This document shows, piece after piece, positions 1 through 6,417 of a DNA stretch of 34,069 nucleotides (position 1 is the stretch's first letter; each line of letters starts with the position of its first letter). Location of the stretch: positions 1 through 34,069 of the forward strand of contig CANQNP010000012.1 in NCBI GenBank assembly GCA_947625235.1. The letters run 5' to 3'. The notes under the pieces were generated by a model. It searched no databases and was not told the DNA's origin. It saw only the letters and a list, made by a program, of their open reading frames with translations. The translations under genes were made by a program, and so were the position numbers. This DNA comes from an uncultured Atopobiaceae bacterium. Lineage in GTDB: Bacteria; Actinomycetota; Coriobacteriia; Coriobacteriales; Atopobiaceae.

Positions 1-2
1 AT

Positions 3-59
3 CCGCTTTAGAGTGATTAATACACTACCGAAAGGGAAAACACACAAGAAAAGCGGAGG
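3..59 (+). promoter_or_regulatory. Structured 5' leader, copy A (upstream of the 68-406 gene)
   Basis: The block at 7-41 is identical over 35 bp to 32169-32203 on the minus strand, in front of the amidoligase gene. The arm CCGCTTT (3-9) can pair with AAAGCGG (50-56), whose end overlaps the Shine-Dalgarno GGAGG at 55-59. Inside the loop are a possible AGTG/CACT stem and a CC-GAAA-GG tetraloop. The other copy has CCGTTT and AAACGG, so one base pair has been gained or lost in step. This looks like a leader RNA that could control translation. No known riboswitch class was recognised. Any promoter boxes would lie left of the window edge. Confidence 0.5.
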
Positions 60-67
60 GAAAAACA

Positions 68-406
68 ATGATCGGTTACGCGGAGGCATTGAGAAGGGCG
101 AAGGCCAGCAAGAGCGACTGGAACGCGGAGGAGCGGATTTCCAAGGCGGTCATCACCTGGGTGGACAGCGATTGGGAGTACGAAGCGGAGGTCGAGAACG
201 AGGGCATGACGGATTCCGAGTTCAAAGCCTGGGTCGAGGAGCAGGCCGAGGCGCTTGCGAGGGAGGCCGCCAACAAGGAGCACACGACCTTCGAGGCGGT
301 GGACCGCATCGACTACGAGTACGAGGCCATCGACGATGACGCCGCCTTCCGGGACGACTACGAAGCCTACGCCGAGTTCGAGTGGGAATGCCGCGCCGGG
401 CGGTAA
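68..406 (+). CDS. Small acidic phage protein of unknown function
   Basis: This 112-residue protein is very rich in Glu, Asp and Ala and has many aromatic residues (for example WVDSDWEYEAE and YEYEAIDDDAAF). It has no signal peptide, membrane segment or recognised domain. The ATG at 68 is well supported by CGGAGGG about eight bases upstream. It is the only convincing plus-strand gene in the window and is convergent with the lysis cassette. Its leader shares a block with the leader of the amidoligase gene at the other end of the window, so both are probably expressed under the same control, perhaps as early or accessory genes. The strong acidity resembles DNA-mimic or inhibitor proteins of phages, but nothing specific supports that role. 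Confidence 0.65.
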   Translation: MIGYAEALRRAKASKSDWNAEERISKAVITWVDSDWEYEAEVENEGMTDSEFKAWVEEQAEALAREAANKEHTTFEAVDRIDYEYEAIDDDAAFRDDYEAYAEFEWECRAGR

Positions 407-672
407 GCCAGCCCCCAGCCGAAAGCCAAGCCCCAGAGGAGGCTTGCTCTCGTATAACATCACGGCAAGCGGGCCGCACCCGTGAGCCGTGACCAAAGTT
501 TGCCCCCCGCTCCAAATTCCCAACCGCTTGGGATTTTGGGCGCGTTCGCCGCCTCCTGCGGCCCCACAGGGCGCCCCTGCCACCGGGTGGGCGTTTACCC
601 ATCCGACGGGCCAGAGGCCCCCTGCCGCCAGCGACAGCGGGCAGAGCGGCCCCTCTGCGCCCAAAAGAAAAA
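407..672. other. Non-coding convergent intergenic region
   Basis: About 265 bases lie between the end of the plus-strand gene and the terminator of the lysis cassette. Open frames here are GC-rich shadows without ribosome binding sites. The stretch holds a short CAAGCC/GGCTTG hairpin near 433-455, the palindromic element at 512-539, and further GC-rich self-complementary sequence. I see no RNA gene of a known class. Confidence 0.5.
512..539. repeat. Palindromic hairpin element, copy 1
   Basis: The arms CCAAATTCCCAA and TTGGGATTTTGG pair over 12 positions with one T-T mismatch around the loop CCGC. The same element recurs at 18602-18631 with the same arms and the same mismatch, but with the loop reverse-complemented to GCGG. 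There is only TTTTG after it on the plus strand, so it is a weak terminator candidate at best. Confidence 0.6.
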
Positions 673-697
673 GCCCCCTCTCACAACGAGAGGGGGC
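661..697 (-). terminator. Rho-independent terminator of the lysis cassette
   Basis: On the minus strand a perfect 10-bp stem (GCCCCCTCTC with GAGAGGGGGC, 673-682 and 688-697, five-base loop) is followed by TTTTTCTTTT. It starts five bases after the endolysin stop codon. Confidence 0.85.
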
Positions 698-701
698 AGC
701 T

Positions 702-2075
702 TCATTTCAGATAGGTTTTGCAGACATAGCCGGTGATGCCGCCGGCCACCACGTACAGCCAGAGGGTGGAGCCGACCTTGTTGTAGTAGCCGTAGCAGCG
801 GACGGTGGTGCCCTTCTTCAGAACGCCCAGGCTGGCCTTCCCCGTCCCGGCCCCGGCCCGGATATGGAGACCGGCGCCCGCGGTGACGGTGTACGCCTTG
901 GCAACGCTCCGGTCGAAGAACTTGGCGGCCTCCACCTTGACGGTGGTCCCGCCGCTGGCAGACGGAGCAGGCGCGGGTGTGGCCCCGCCGGTGTCCCCGG
1001 TGGCGCTCATGTTCGCGGCGATGGCCGTGAAGTCCGGGGTGATAAAGCCCCGAATGTAGATGCCGTTGACGTTCATCTGCCGGGTGCCGACCTTGCCCCC
1101 GGACATATTGCCCTCGGTGGTGATGAAGGTCCCGGCGCCCACCTTCGTGACGATGCCGATGTGGTCCCCGGAGCCGGTGCAGTCGCCCTTGCCATTGTCA
1201 TCCCAGTCAAAGACGCAGGCGTCTCCGATTTTGGGGACGTGGGCGTCGTTTTCGACCCAGATGCCCTTGCTCTTGGCGATGTTGACATACTTCTGGACTC
1301 CGCACTCCGTCCCGGTGTACTGCGCGATTCCCGCCTTGATGTAGGCGGCGCTGACGGTGGCCGCACAGTAGGCGTCGCTGACCTTCATCGGGTAGCCCCG
1401 CGCCAGGGGCTTGTATCCATTGTAGATCTCCAGGATCTCCAGGTGTTTGGCGCTGCCCTTGGTGGCCCCCACCCATCCGGTCATGATATCGGCCACCCGC
1501 TGCCGGAGTTGCTGCTCGGTCATGGGAACGGCGCCGCTGACAGCCGGGGACTGGGTGACGCCCGCGAACTTGTAAAAGTAGGTCTGCCCGCAGGCGGCCC
1601 GCCGGCTCTTGGCGGCGTCGCTCTGATCGGCGGGCCGCTCGAACTTCGTCAGCACCGCATCAGAGGCGGCCTTGACGGTGGCGGCCGTCTGAAGGGTACT
1701 GAGGACGGCCTTGAAGCTCTCCCGCATCTCCTTCATCAGGTACTGGAGCTGCATCTCCAGATCCCCGACGGACTTCCCGGTCTGCTTTGCGTAGGCCAGC
1801 AGGCCAGCCTTCCGGGTGCTGTAGGTCCACTGGCAGAGGCCGTACCCCTGGCCGTCCTTGGCGAAGTTGGTGTAGGCGCCGCTGTCAACGGCGGAGGTGT
1901 ACTGTGCGTCCGTCATATTCAGCTTCGTGTTGCCGGTGTTCTGGAGGTTGTCGGGCATGAAGCCGGACTCGCAATAGATATTCCCCATGAGGCCGGCGGC
2001 CCCGTAGGCGCTCAGGCCCTGGGCAATCAGAAAGTTCCAGATTTTTTGCTCGTTGGTGGTTCCGACGAGAGACAT
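702..2075 (-). CDS. Endolysin: lysozyme-like, CHAP and SH3 domains
   Basis: This 457-residue cell-wall hydrolase should lyse the host at the end of infection. Residues 1-170 resemble the phage tail-lysozyme family (Phage_lysozyme2), with a likely catalytic Glu36 in NIYCESGF and a GYGLCQWT segment. Residues 185-345 look like a CHAP amidase/endopeptidase domain, with Cys237 in DAYCAATVSAAY and His305 in GDHIGIVT as the likely catalytic pair. Residues 393-457 form a bacterial SH3-type wall-binding domain (GLHIRAGAGTGKASLG), after a linker rich in Ala, Pro and Ser. There is no signal peptide, so export would depend on a holin. The ATG follows AAGGGGG. It is the last gene of the membrane-protein/lysis cluster and is closed by a strong terminator. 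Domain calls are firm; bond specificity is inferred. Confidence 0.9.
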   Translation of the reverse strand: MSLVGTTNEQKIWNFLIAQGLSAYGAAGLMGNIYCESGFMPDNLQNTGNTKLNMTDAQYTSAVDSGAYTNFAKDGQGYGLCQWTYSTRKAGLLAYAKQTGKSVGDLEMQLQYLMKEMRESFKAVLSTLQTAATVKAASDAVLTKFERPADQSDAAKSRRAACGQTYFYKFAGVTQSPAVSGAVPMTEQQLRQRVADIMTGWVGATKGSAKHLEILEIYNGYKPLARGYPMKVSDAYCAATVSAAYIKAGIAQYTGTECGVQKYVNIAKSKGIWVENDAHVPKIGDACVFDWDDNGKGDCTGSGDHIGIVTKVGAGTFITTEGNMSGGKVGTRQMNVNGIYIRGFITPDFTAIAANMSATGDTGGATPAPAPSASGGTTVKVEAAKFFDRSVAKAYTVTAGAGLHIRAGAGTGKASLGVLKKGTTVRCYGYYNKVGSTLWLYVVAGGITGYVCKTYLK

Positions 2076-2087
2076 AATGTAACCCCC

Positions 2088-2549
2088 TTAAAGCTCGTTT
2101 CTTGTGTGGTCGCTGTCCCCGGTGGCGGGCGGGGGCAGCTGCTCAGAATCCTCCTTGCGCCACCGCCTGTCCCTCTGCTTGTCTTTCGTGGTCTTGATCC
2201 ACCCCATCACCCCGCACTCGCCGCCCAGGGTGGCAAATACGCAGGTAACGAGTGTGTCCGGGATGGCGTACTGCGTCTTGAACAGGTCGATCATGGCCAG
2301 CGTGAACACCAGCAGCGCGGCGCCGATGAGGACCAGGATCAAGTTCATCACGCCGACGCGCTCGATGATACCTTTGCGCTTGGCGGCCTCCTTGGGCTTG
2401 CTGTCGGGCGGGGCCGGGTTCGCCCTGACCCCGCCCCTTTTCCGCTTGCTGCCGCTCCTGGGGAGGAACAGGCGCCACAGGAGCGCAAGCGACGCGACCC
2501 CCAGGGCGAAGCTCACCGCGCAGGCGGCAACAATGCCGGCGGGGATCAT
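2088..2549 (-). CDS. Membrane protein of the lysis cassette
   Basis: This 153-residue protein has three likely membrane segments: residues 3-28, roughly 67-85 (VMNLILVLIGAALLVFTLAM) and roughly 98-116. A strongly basic cytoplasmic stretch (RSGSKRKRGGVR) separates the first two. The C-terminal part around CVFATLGGECGVMGWIKTT is of a type I associate with small membrane proteins next to endolysins in clostridial phages. Its start overlaps the stop of the upstream 35-residue gene as ATGA, so the two are translationally coupled. It may be a holin or a holin modulator; sequence alone does not decide. Confidence 0.75.
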   Translation of the reverse strand: MIPAGIVAACAVSFALGVASLALLWRLFLPRSGSKRKRGGVRANPAPPDSKPKEAAKRKGIIERVGVMNLILVLIGAALLVFTLAMIDLFKTQYAIPDTLVTCVFATLGGECGVMGWIKTTKDKQRDRRWRKEDSEQLPPPATGDSDHTRNEL

Positions 2550-2653
2550 TTCCTGCCACCCCGGTGCGAGTTCTGGTCGCCCACGTAGTAGCCCAGCCCG
2601 AAGCAGACTACCATGCTGATGACGAACAGCAGCGCGACGTCAAGGCCGGTCAT
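2546..2653 (-). CDS. 35-residue single-pass membrane protein
   Basis: This very small gene has one hydrophobic segment (VALLFVISMVVCFGLGYYVG) and a short basic tail ending SHRGGRK. Two things make it credible. The ribosome binding site GGAGGAG lies about five bases before the ATG. Both ends also use ATGA overlaps, with the stop of the gene before it at 2650 and the start of the gene after it at 2549. Its place between other small membrane proteins and the endolysin fits a holin, antiholin or accessory role, which is an inference. Confidence 0.7.
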   Translation of the reverse strand: MTGLDVALLFVISMVVCFGLGYYVGDQNSHRGGRK

Positions 2654-2985
2654 ACAGACTCCTCCTCCCCGGCGGGCTTAAGCTCCATGGCCGCGCCGGC
2701 CTGGATCAGGTCGGCAATCTTCGCCGCGGCGTCCTCGGGAAGGGTGATGTTCACGCTGCTGGGCCCCGCGGGCTGGCTGTCCTTGGAGTCCCCGTCCGTG
2801 GTGGGGGTGACAACCTCCGTCTTCTGGGTCTGAGTGCCGAAATAGAAGGACACGATGACCGTGTAGATCATCATGAAGTTCTGGTCCAGCCTCCCGACGA
2901 AGGACAGCACGGCGAACATCAGGGTCAGGGTGATGGTTACGATGGATTTCACGCTCACCAGGCGGTTGACGATTTTATCCTTCAT
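2650..2985 (-). CDS. Small membrane protein, holin candidate
   Basis: This 111-residue protein has two close hydrophobic segments near the N-terminus (about residues 13-31 IVTITLTLMFAVLSFVG and 38-52 MMIYTVIVSFYFG) and a soluble acidic C-terminal tail from about residue 55. Size and topology fit a class II-like holin or a partner of one. I chose the ATG at 2985 rather than the one seven codons earlier because AAAGGAG lies 11 bases before it and overlaps the earlier ATG. The stop overlaps the next start as ATGA. Confidence 0.7.
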   Translation of the reverse strand: MKDKIVNRLVSVKSIVTITLTLMFAVLSFVGRLDQNFMMIYTVIVSFYFGTQTQKTEVVTPTTDGDSKDSQPAGPSSVNITLPEDAAAKIADLIQAGAAMELKPAGEEESV

Positions 2986-3002
2986 GTGTGATACAGCTCC
3001 TT

Positions 3003-3281
3003 TCAAAGTTCCGGATTGTGGGCGCTCTCGTTCAGATGCTTATCCAGGCGGTTCTGTGCATCCTTGCAGGGGCCGTCCGCCCCCAGCTCAATGACTCCCT
3101 GCAGGACCGCCTTCAGACTGTAGCAGATGAGCGTCTGCTCCTTCTGCATGGCCTTGATGACCTCGTTCTGGCGCTTGTTGTTCTCAAGCACCTTGTACAC
3201 GGCGACAACTGCACCCACCAGCGCGGTCAGTGCCGCCAGCAGGCTCGCCATTTTGATGATGGTATCCGCATCGATATACAT
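3003..3281 (-). CDS. N-terminally membrane-anchored small phage protein
   Basis: This 92-residue protein has one hydrophobic segment (MASLLAALTALVGAVVAVYKV, split over residues 9-29) followed by a charged helical region that starts LENNKRQNEVIKAMQKEQ. Such proteins sit in the lysis or tail-end region of many gut Bacillota phages and are often misnamed as transporter permeases. A role in lysis is plausible from position only. The start is the ATG at 3281 because AAGGGG precedes it; a longer frame upstream would read through two terminators and is rejected. It is the first gene after those terminators, so it probably heads the lysis unit. Confidence 0.7.
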   Translation of the reverse strand: MYIDADTIIKMASLLAALTALVGAVVAVYKVLENNKRQNEVIKAMQKEQTLICYSLKAVLQGVIELGADGPCKDAQNRLDKHLNESAHNPEL

Positions 3282-3300
3282 TCCGTTTCCCCTTTGCATA

Positions 3301-3330
3301 AAAATAGGGAGACCGGAAACCCGGTCTCCC
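3301..3330 (-). terminator. Second terminator between tail and lysis units
   Basis: A perfect 10-bp stem (GGGAGACCGG with CCGGTCTCCC, 3307-3316 and 3321-3330) has a four-base loop. On the minus strand it is followed by TATTTTTA. On the plus strand it is followed by TTTTCG, so it could act in both directions. Confidence 0.75.
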
Positions 3331-3340
3331 TTTTCGTGTA

Positions 3341-3365
3341 TGAAAAAAGCCGCTCCCCGAGCGGC
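3341..3365 (-). terminator. Terminator after the DGR downstream genes
   Basis: On the minus strand GCCGCTC-GGG-GAGCGGC (3349-3365) is followed directly by TTTTTT. It lies eight bases after the stop of the 3374-3799 gene and is a textbook rho-independent terminator. Confidence 0.85.
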
Positions 3366-3373
3366 CCGCCGGC

Positions 3374-3799
3374 CTACACCTTCGCCCCGATCAGAAGGGC
3401 GATGTGGCGCAGATCCTCCACCGGGGCATCGTAGAAATCGTGGCTCCACAGCCAGAAATCCTCGTGCTCCGGCCTCTTGTACTTCTGGCACAGGGAATCC
3501 TCCCACACCTTATCCCAGCGGGCCTGGCGCTCCTCCCTCTGCTTTTCGCTCATGCCGGGCTGGTTCTCCAGCCTGGCCAGGATAGCGGCCACAAGCTCCC
3601 CGCGCTCCTTGCCCAGACCGTCATCGTTCTGGCTGAAGAAGTTGTGGGCGTTCATGCTGGTGTCAACGCACAGGGGTTCCCCGTTCCACAGCAGGTACCC
3701 GTCCTGGGCTTCCAGGATGGAGCCGTATGGGATGTTCACCTGCTGGCCGTTGCAGCCCTTGAAGCGGGCGCGTTTCCGGGCGACGTACTGTCTGTGCAT
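3374..3799 (-). CDS. Conserved phage protein of unknown function
   Basis: This 141-residue soluble protein has a basic N-terminus (MHRQYVARKRARFKG) and a charged, Trp-rich C-terminal half (FWLWSHDFYDAP). No catalytic motif, membrane segment or known domain is seen. The ATG is preceded by AAGGGAG and lies three bases after the stop of the XkdX-like gene, so they form one operon with the reverse transcriptase. It is the last gene before two terminators. I regard it as a phage tail-end accessory gene and cannot assign a function. Confidence 0.7.
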   Translation of the reverse strand: MHRQYVARKRARFKGCNGQQVNIPYGSILEAQDGYLLWNGEPLCVDTSMNAHNFFSQNDDGLGKERGELVAAILARLENQPGMSEKQREERQARWDKVWEDSLCQKYKRPEHEDFWLWSHDFYDAPVEDLRHIALLIGAKV

Positions 3800-3802
3800 C
3801 CC

Positions 3803-3952
3803 TTAGACTCCCTTCTTGTTGGGCAGCATACTGATGAGCTCAGTGTACTCCTCCTCGGTGATCTTGTCGGAAGCGTAGAACACGTCCAGCTTGTTCTCCA
3901 TCCCCTCGATGTCGCCGCGCTCGATCATGCGCTTAAGAATCCGATACAGCAT
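3803..3952 (-). CDS. XkdX-like short phage protein
   Basis: This 49-residue protein contains a helical pattern (MIERGDIEGMENKLDVF, then ITEEEYTELISML) that resembles the XkdX family of short proteins found after tail-fibre genes in PBSX-like and gut phages. Their function is unknown. The ATG has the near-perfect ribosome binding site GGGAGGTGA seven bases upstream, and the gene begins two bases after the preceding stop. It is shorter than many gene-calling thresholds but is well supported. Confidence 0.75.
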   Translation of the reverse strand: MLYRILKRMIERGDIEGMENKLDVFYASDKITEEEYTELISMLPNKKGV

Positions 3953-3954
3953 TT

Positions 3955-4317
3955 TCAGTCACCTCCCATCTCAGATTCCGTTCCCGGAAGCTGGCCGCCC
4001 CCGTCGATGCCGAACTCCAGCAGAGTCAGCCGGTACTCGTGATCGACACAGATGCTGTCGATATCGGCACTGTTCTGCTCCGAGTCGGTGAACAGCTGCC
4101 CGGAATCGACCTCCACCAGCGTGACGGTCTCCAGGGTTTCCATGCTCTCGGGGACCTGCCGCCCCATCAGGCGGTAGCAGGCGCCCTCAAAAGCAATGCC
4201 CGAAGCCTCCGGCTCCGGGCACAAAACAAAGCAGCCGTTTTCCGACTGCTTGATGTAGATGGGGGCCTCGGTCAAGCCGAGGCTTTCTCCATCTGCGGTT
4301 CTGGTGATCCTGTACAT
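3955..4317 (-). CDS. Small phage protein following the DGR reverse transcriptase
   Basis: This 120-residue protein begins MYRITRTADGESLGLTEAP and looks mostly beta-stranded, with an acidic C-terminus. No family is recognised with certainty; similar proteins occur next to XkdX-like genes in gut phages. The ATG at 4317 is chosen over an earlier in-frame ATG because GGAGGTGCAAA lies directly before it. It overlaps the last 46 bases of the reverse transcriptase gene, so the two are on one transcript. A tail-fibre attachment or accessory role is possible but unproven. Confidence 0.7.
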   Translation of the reverse strand: MYRITRTADGESLGLTEAPIYIKQSENGCFVLCPEPEASGIAFEGACYRLMGRQVPESMETLETVTLVEVDSGQLFTDSEQNSADIDSICVDHEYRLTLLEFGIDGGGQLPGTESEMGGD

Positions 4318-5450
4318 TTTGCACCTCCAAAAAAGATAGCGTAGTGGATGCGCCGCAGGCGGAGCAGCCGCCCGTGGTCGTTGAAGCTGCGGTAGTAGGC
4401 TGTCTGGCATTCCATGTACTGGTCGACGCTGTCCAGGGTGCGCTTGCCGGCCTTGAACTCCGTGTGAAAGAGCTTCAGCTTGCGCCTGGCCCGCTTTACC
4501 CCGTCCCGGCTCCCGTTGATTTTGACCTTCCCGGTTTCGGTGAGGGTGAACCTCGCCTTACAGAAGCGGAACGGCTTGGTGAGCGGGCTGACCTTGCACT
4601 TGCGCTTGTTCACACGGATGCCAATGGCCTCGAACCGGCGCACGATCTCGTGGCCGGCGGCCTTCGCCTCCTCTATCGTGGGGAACAGCAGCACATAGTC
4701 ATCCATGTAGTGGCCTGCCCCGTGGACCCGCCGCTGGCACTTGATCCAGTTGTCCACCGAGCTGGGCAGGGACACCATTTCCTGCTGGGAGGGTTCCTTG
4801 CCCAGCGGCATCCCCCGGCCCGGCTTGGTGCTGGGGGCATACTGGACAATCGTGTCGGCCAGCTGCCGCAGGTCATCGTTGAGGATATAGTGCTGGTGCC
4901 TCCAGAATATGAGCGCCCGGTTTGCGTCAGGGAAGAATCGCTTGAGGTCGATCAGCAGAACGCCGCCCTCCCGGCCATAGAGCCGGAAATGCCGGCGCAG
5001 TTGGTCGGCCAGGCGCTTGTAGTGCCAGTGGAGCCCCTTGTTTTTCTGGCTGGCCCCGTTGTCGTAGATCATGCTGGGGCCGTAGAGCGGTATCAGGACT
5101 TCGTTGCATAGGGTCTTGTCGACCTGTCGGTCGGTGACGTGCGGAGCGTCGATGGGGCGGATCTTGCCTCGCTCCCGGAGCATAAAGTGAACACACTTCT
5201 TGGGCTTCCAGGTCTTGTTCAGCACCCGCCTCCGCCGCCTCGCGGTCCCGGAAAAAAGGTGCAGCTCAAAGTTCTGGACGGACTGCTTCCATCGGACGCC
5301 GTTGCAGCACTTCTTGCCGTAGCGGAACATCTTCCGATAGGAAAAGACCTTGTCGAACGGCCCCAGCGCGTCGCACCGGGCCTGCCGTCGCGCTTGCCGC
5401 CTTGCTCGGCGGCGCTGGTACCTTGCCTCCCGGCGTTCCTGACTCGTCAT
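4272..5450 (-). CDS. DGR reverse transcriptase
   Basis: This 392-residue enzyme should make mutagenised cDNA from the template-repeat RNA, with Avd. The N-terminus is Arg-rich (residues 6-25). Polymerase motifs appear in order: RGKIRPIDAP near 94-103, the first catalytic Asp168 in VLLIDLKRFF, the DGR-type motif LGKEPSQ at 216-222 in place of the QGxxxSP seen in retroviral and group II intron enzymes, and the catalytic YMDD at 248-251. A basic thumb region follows. There is no maturase or endonuclease domain. I start at 5450 because GGAGGGAG precedes that ATG; the 33-residue upstream extension runs into the template-RNA region. The operon also holds Avd and the TR upstream. Confidence 0.93.
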   Translation of the reverse strand: MTSQERREARYQRRRARRQARRQARCDALGPFDKVFSYRKMFRYGKKCCNGVRWKQSVQNFELHLFSGTARRRRRVLNKTWKPKKCVHFMLRERGKIRPIDAPHVTDRQVDKTLCNEVLIPLYGPSMIYDNGASQKNKGLHWHYKRLADQLRRHFRLYGREGGVLLIDLKRFFPDANRALIFWRHQHYILNDDLRQLADTIVQYAPSTKPGRGMPLGKEPSQQEMVSLPSSVDNWIKCQRRVHGAGHYMDDYVLLFPTIEEAKAAGHEIVRRFEAIGIRVNKRKCKVSPLTKPFRFCKARFTLTETGKVKINGSRDGVKRARRKLKLFHTEFKAGKRTLDSVDQYMECQTAYYRSFNDHGRLLRLRRIHYAIFFGGAKCTGSPEPQMEKASA

Positions 5451-5689
5451 AAAAGAGTGTTCTCCCTCCGTACAGTTGTCTTGTAGGGTGCCGTCTAAAT
5501 CTGCGTTGCCCTGACACATGAAACGGCGTAAGGCACGGTCCGCCGCCATGCAAGAAGCGTCCGTGTAAGGGCATCAGAGGGAAGTTTTAGGTTTTGGCCT
5601 TTCGGCCGCCCCAGGGAAGTACCTCTCCTTTTACGAAGGTCGTCTTTCACCGTGTGGCTACTCCATTTGACCCCGTATCATCGTAAAAT
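5451..5689 (-). ncRNA. 3' part of the DGR template RNA (spacer between TR and RT gene)
   Basis: This segment follows the TR on the transcript and precedes the reverse transcriptase start. In the Bordetella phage BPP-1 DGR the equivalent spacer is needed for cDNA priming. Here it has no gene of its own and contains a GGCC-GAAA-GGCC tetraloop hairpin (5594-5609 region) and other purine-rich stretches. The RNA ends cannot be set from sequence. Confidence 0.5.
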
Positions 5690-5810
5690 CCGGCCACCAA
5701 CGCCGAGGAATTGTTAGCGTTGTTATTGTTGCGGGAGCCATCCGTGTTGGTATTGGTGAAGTTATTGTTGTTGTTGTAATTGGCCGAGCGGCCGAACCAC
5801 CACACCACGG
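5690..5810 (-). repeat. DGR template repeat (TR)
   Basis: A 121-bp segment aligns without gaps to 6519-6639. It differs at 12 places, and in all of them the TR minus strand carries A. In the frame of the target gene the TR is loaded with AAC and AAT codons: 13 of 18 codons across the variable core read Asn, Tyr or Thr, which allows wide amino-acid variation. The 20 bases at its 3' end (minus strand, CCTCGGCGTTGGTGGCCGG) hold no A and match the VR, serving as the homology (IMH-like) segment. Its place between avd and the RT gene is the standard DGR layout. Confidence 0.95.
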
Positions 5811-5844
5811 ATGACACGTTTTCAGAGGCACACCCAAGCGACAG

Positions 5845-6306
5845 TCAGGATCTCTTTTGGCCCAGGCTCTTCAGTTGACCTTTCAGGAGTTCGTTCTCCT
5901 GGTCGATCTTCTCTCCGAGGCTCTGAGCCATCTTATCCAGCTTCACCGTGGCATCATCTGCGTTGACCGGTTTTCCTTTCGAGGTAGTAAAGCAGCCCTC
6001 CGGGTTCTGATTCATCACCATGTAGCAATGCGTCAGACGCACATCGAGGGCCATGAGGGAGGCTCTGGCCTCCAGCAGATGCCCTTTTCGGAGGGCGATC
6101 CTCTGGGGGTCCGATGGGAAGATGCTGTTGGCCTTCTCCGCGTGATCGATGACCTCCCCGGCCAGCTTCGCCACCGGCTCCGCCAGCAGGCGGGAGTACC
6201 GGGCTGACATCCTGGTCAGGAAGTTCAGCGTTTCAACGTAGATATTGTTTGCCGTGTTCACGAATTCCGCCTTGCTGACGGTCCGCTTTTGTTGTAGTAC
6301 CGACAT
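5845..6306 (-). CDS. avd: Avd-like DGR accessory variability determinant
   Basis: This 153-residue, largely helical protein lies between the target gene and the TR, exactly where avd lies in the BPP-1 element. BPP-1 Avd (128 residues) forms a pentameric four-helix barrel that binds the reverse transcriptase and template RNA. The heptad-like pattern (ANNIYVETLNFLTRMS, LLAEPVAKLAGEVIDHAEKA, ALRKGHLLEARASLMALDVR) fits a four-helix bundle, with a C-terminal helix rich in charged residues (KLDKMAQSLGEKIDQENE). The ATG follows AAAGAGGTAGAAAT. The gene is first behind a strong promoter and ends 34 bases before the TR. The family assignment rests mainly on position, size and helical character. Confidence 0.85.
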   Translation of the reverse strand: MSVLQQKRTVSKAEFVNTANNIYVETLNFLTRMSARYSRLLAEPVAKLAGEVIDHAEKANSIFPSDPQRIALRKGHLLEARASLMALDVRLTHCYMVMNQNPEGCFTTSKGKPVNADDATVKLDKMAQSLGEKIDQENELLKGQLKSLGQKRS

Positions 6307-6338
6307 ATTTCTACCTCTTTCGACGCTGGATATGTGTC

Positions 6339-6366
6339 AGTATAGCACAAATCACCCATGCGTCAA
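6339..6366 (-). promoter_or_regulatory. Sigma70-type promoter of the avd-TR-RT unit
   Basis: On the minus strand TTGACG (6366-6361) is separated by 16 bases from TATACT (6344-6339), with an extended -10 TG (TGCTATACT). Transcription would start near 6331, about 25 bases before the avd ATG. It is the strongest vegetative promoter match I find in the window, and it would let the retroelement be made separately from late tail transcription. Confidence 0.8.
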
Positions 6367-6374
6367 AGGGGGCA

Positions 6375-6408
6375 AAAATAAAAATTTGCGTCGGGCGCTT
6401 ACGCGCCC
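6375..6408 (-). terminator. Possible terminator after the tail-fibre gene
   Basis: On the minus strand GGGCGC-GTAA-GCGCCC (6408-6393) is followed, eight bases later, by ATTTTTATTTTT. The delay of the T tract makes this a weaker candidate. It lies just before the avd promoter, which is where the late tail operon would be expected to stop. Confidence 0.45.
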
Positions 6409-6417
6409 TCTTGTGTT

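Noticed and set aside
7-41. The 35-bp block shared by both ends of the window as attL/attR or terminal repeats
   Set aside because: The copies are in opposite orientation and each sits at the same distance before a start codon, so a leader element fits better.
13-45. A leader peptide (GTG start, INTLPKGK) encoded in the shared block
   Set aside because: The block is identical at the DNA level in both copies, so there is no codon-level evidence for translation, and no ribosome binding site precedes it.
489-2588. Long plus-strand open frame of 699 codons
   Set aside because: It is the opposite-strand shadow of the endolysin and membrane-protein genes; no ribosome binding site, and its translation is low-complexity Gly/Ala/Arg.
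5451-5549. 33-residue N-terminal extension of the reverse transcriptase
   Set aside because: The ATG at 5450 has a strong ribosome binding site, and the extension runs through the DGR RNA region with no RT-like sequence.
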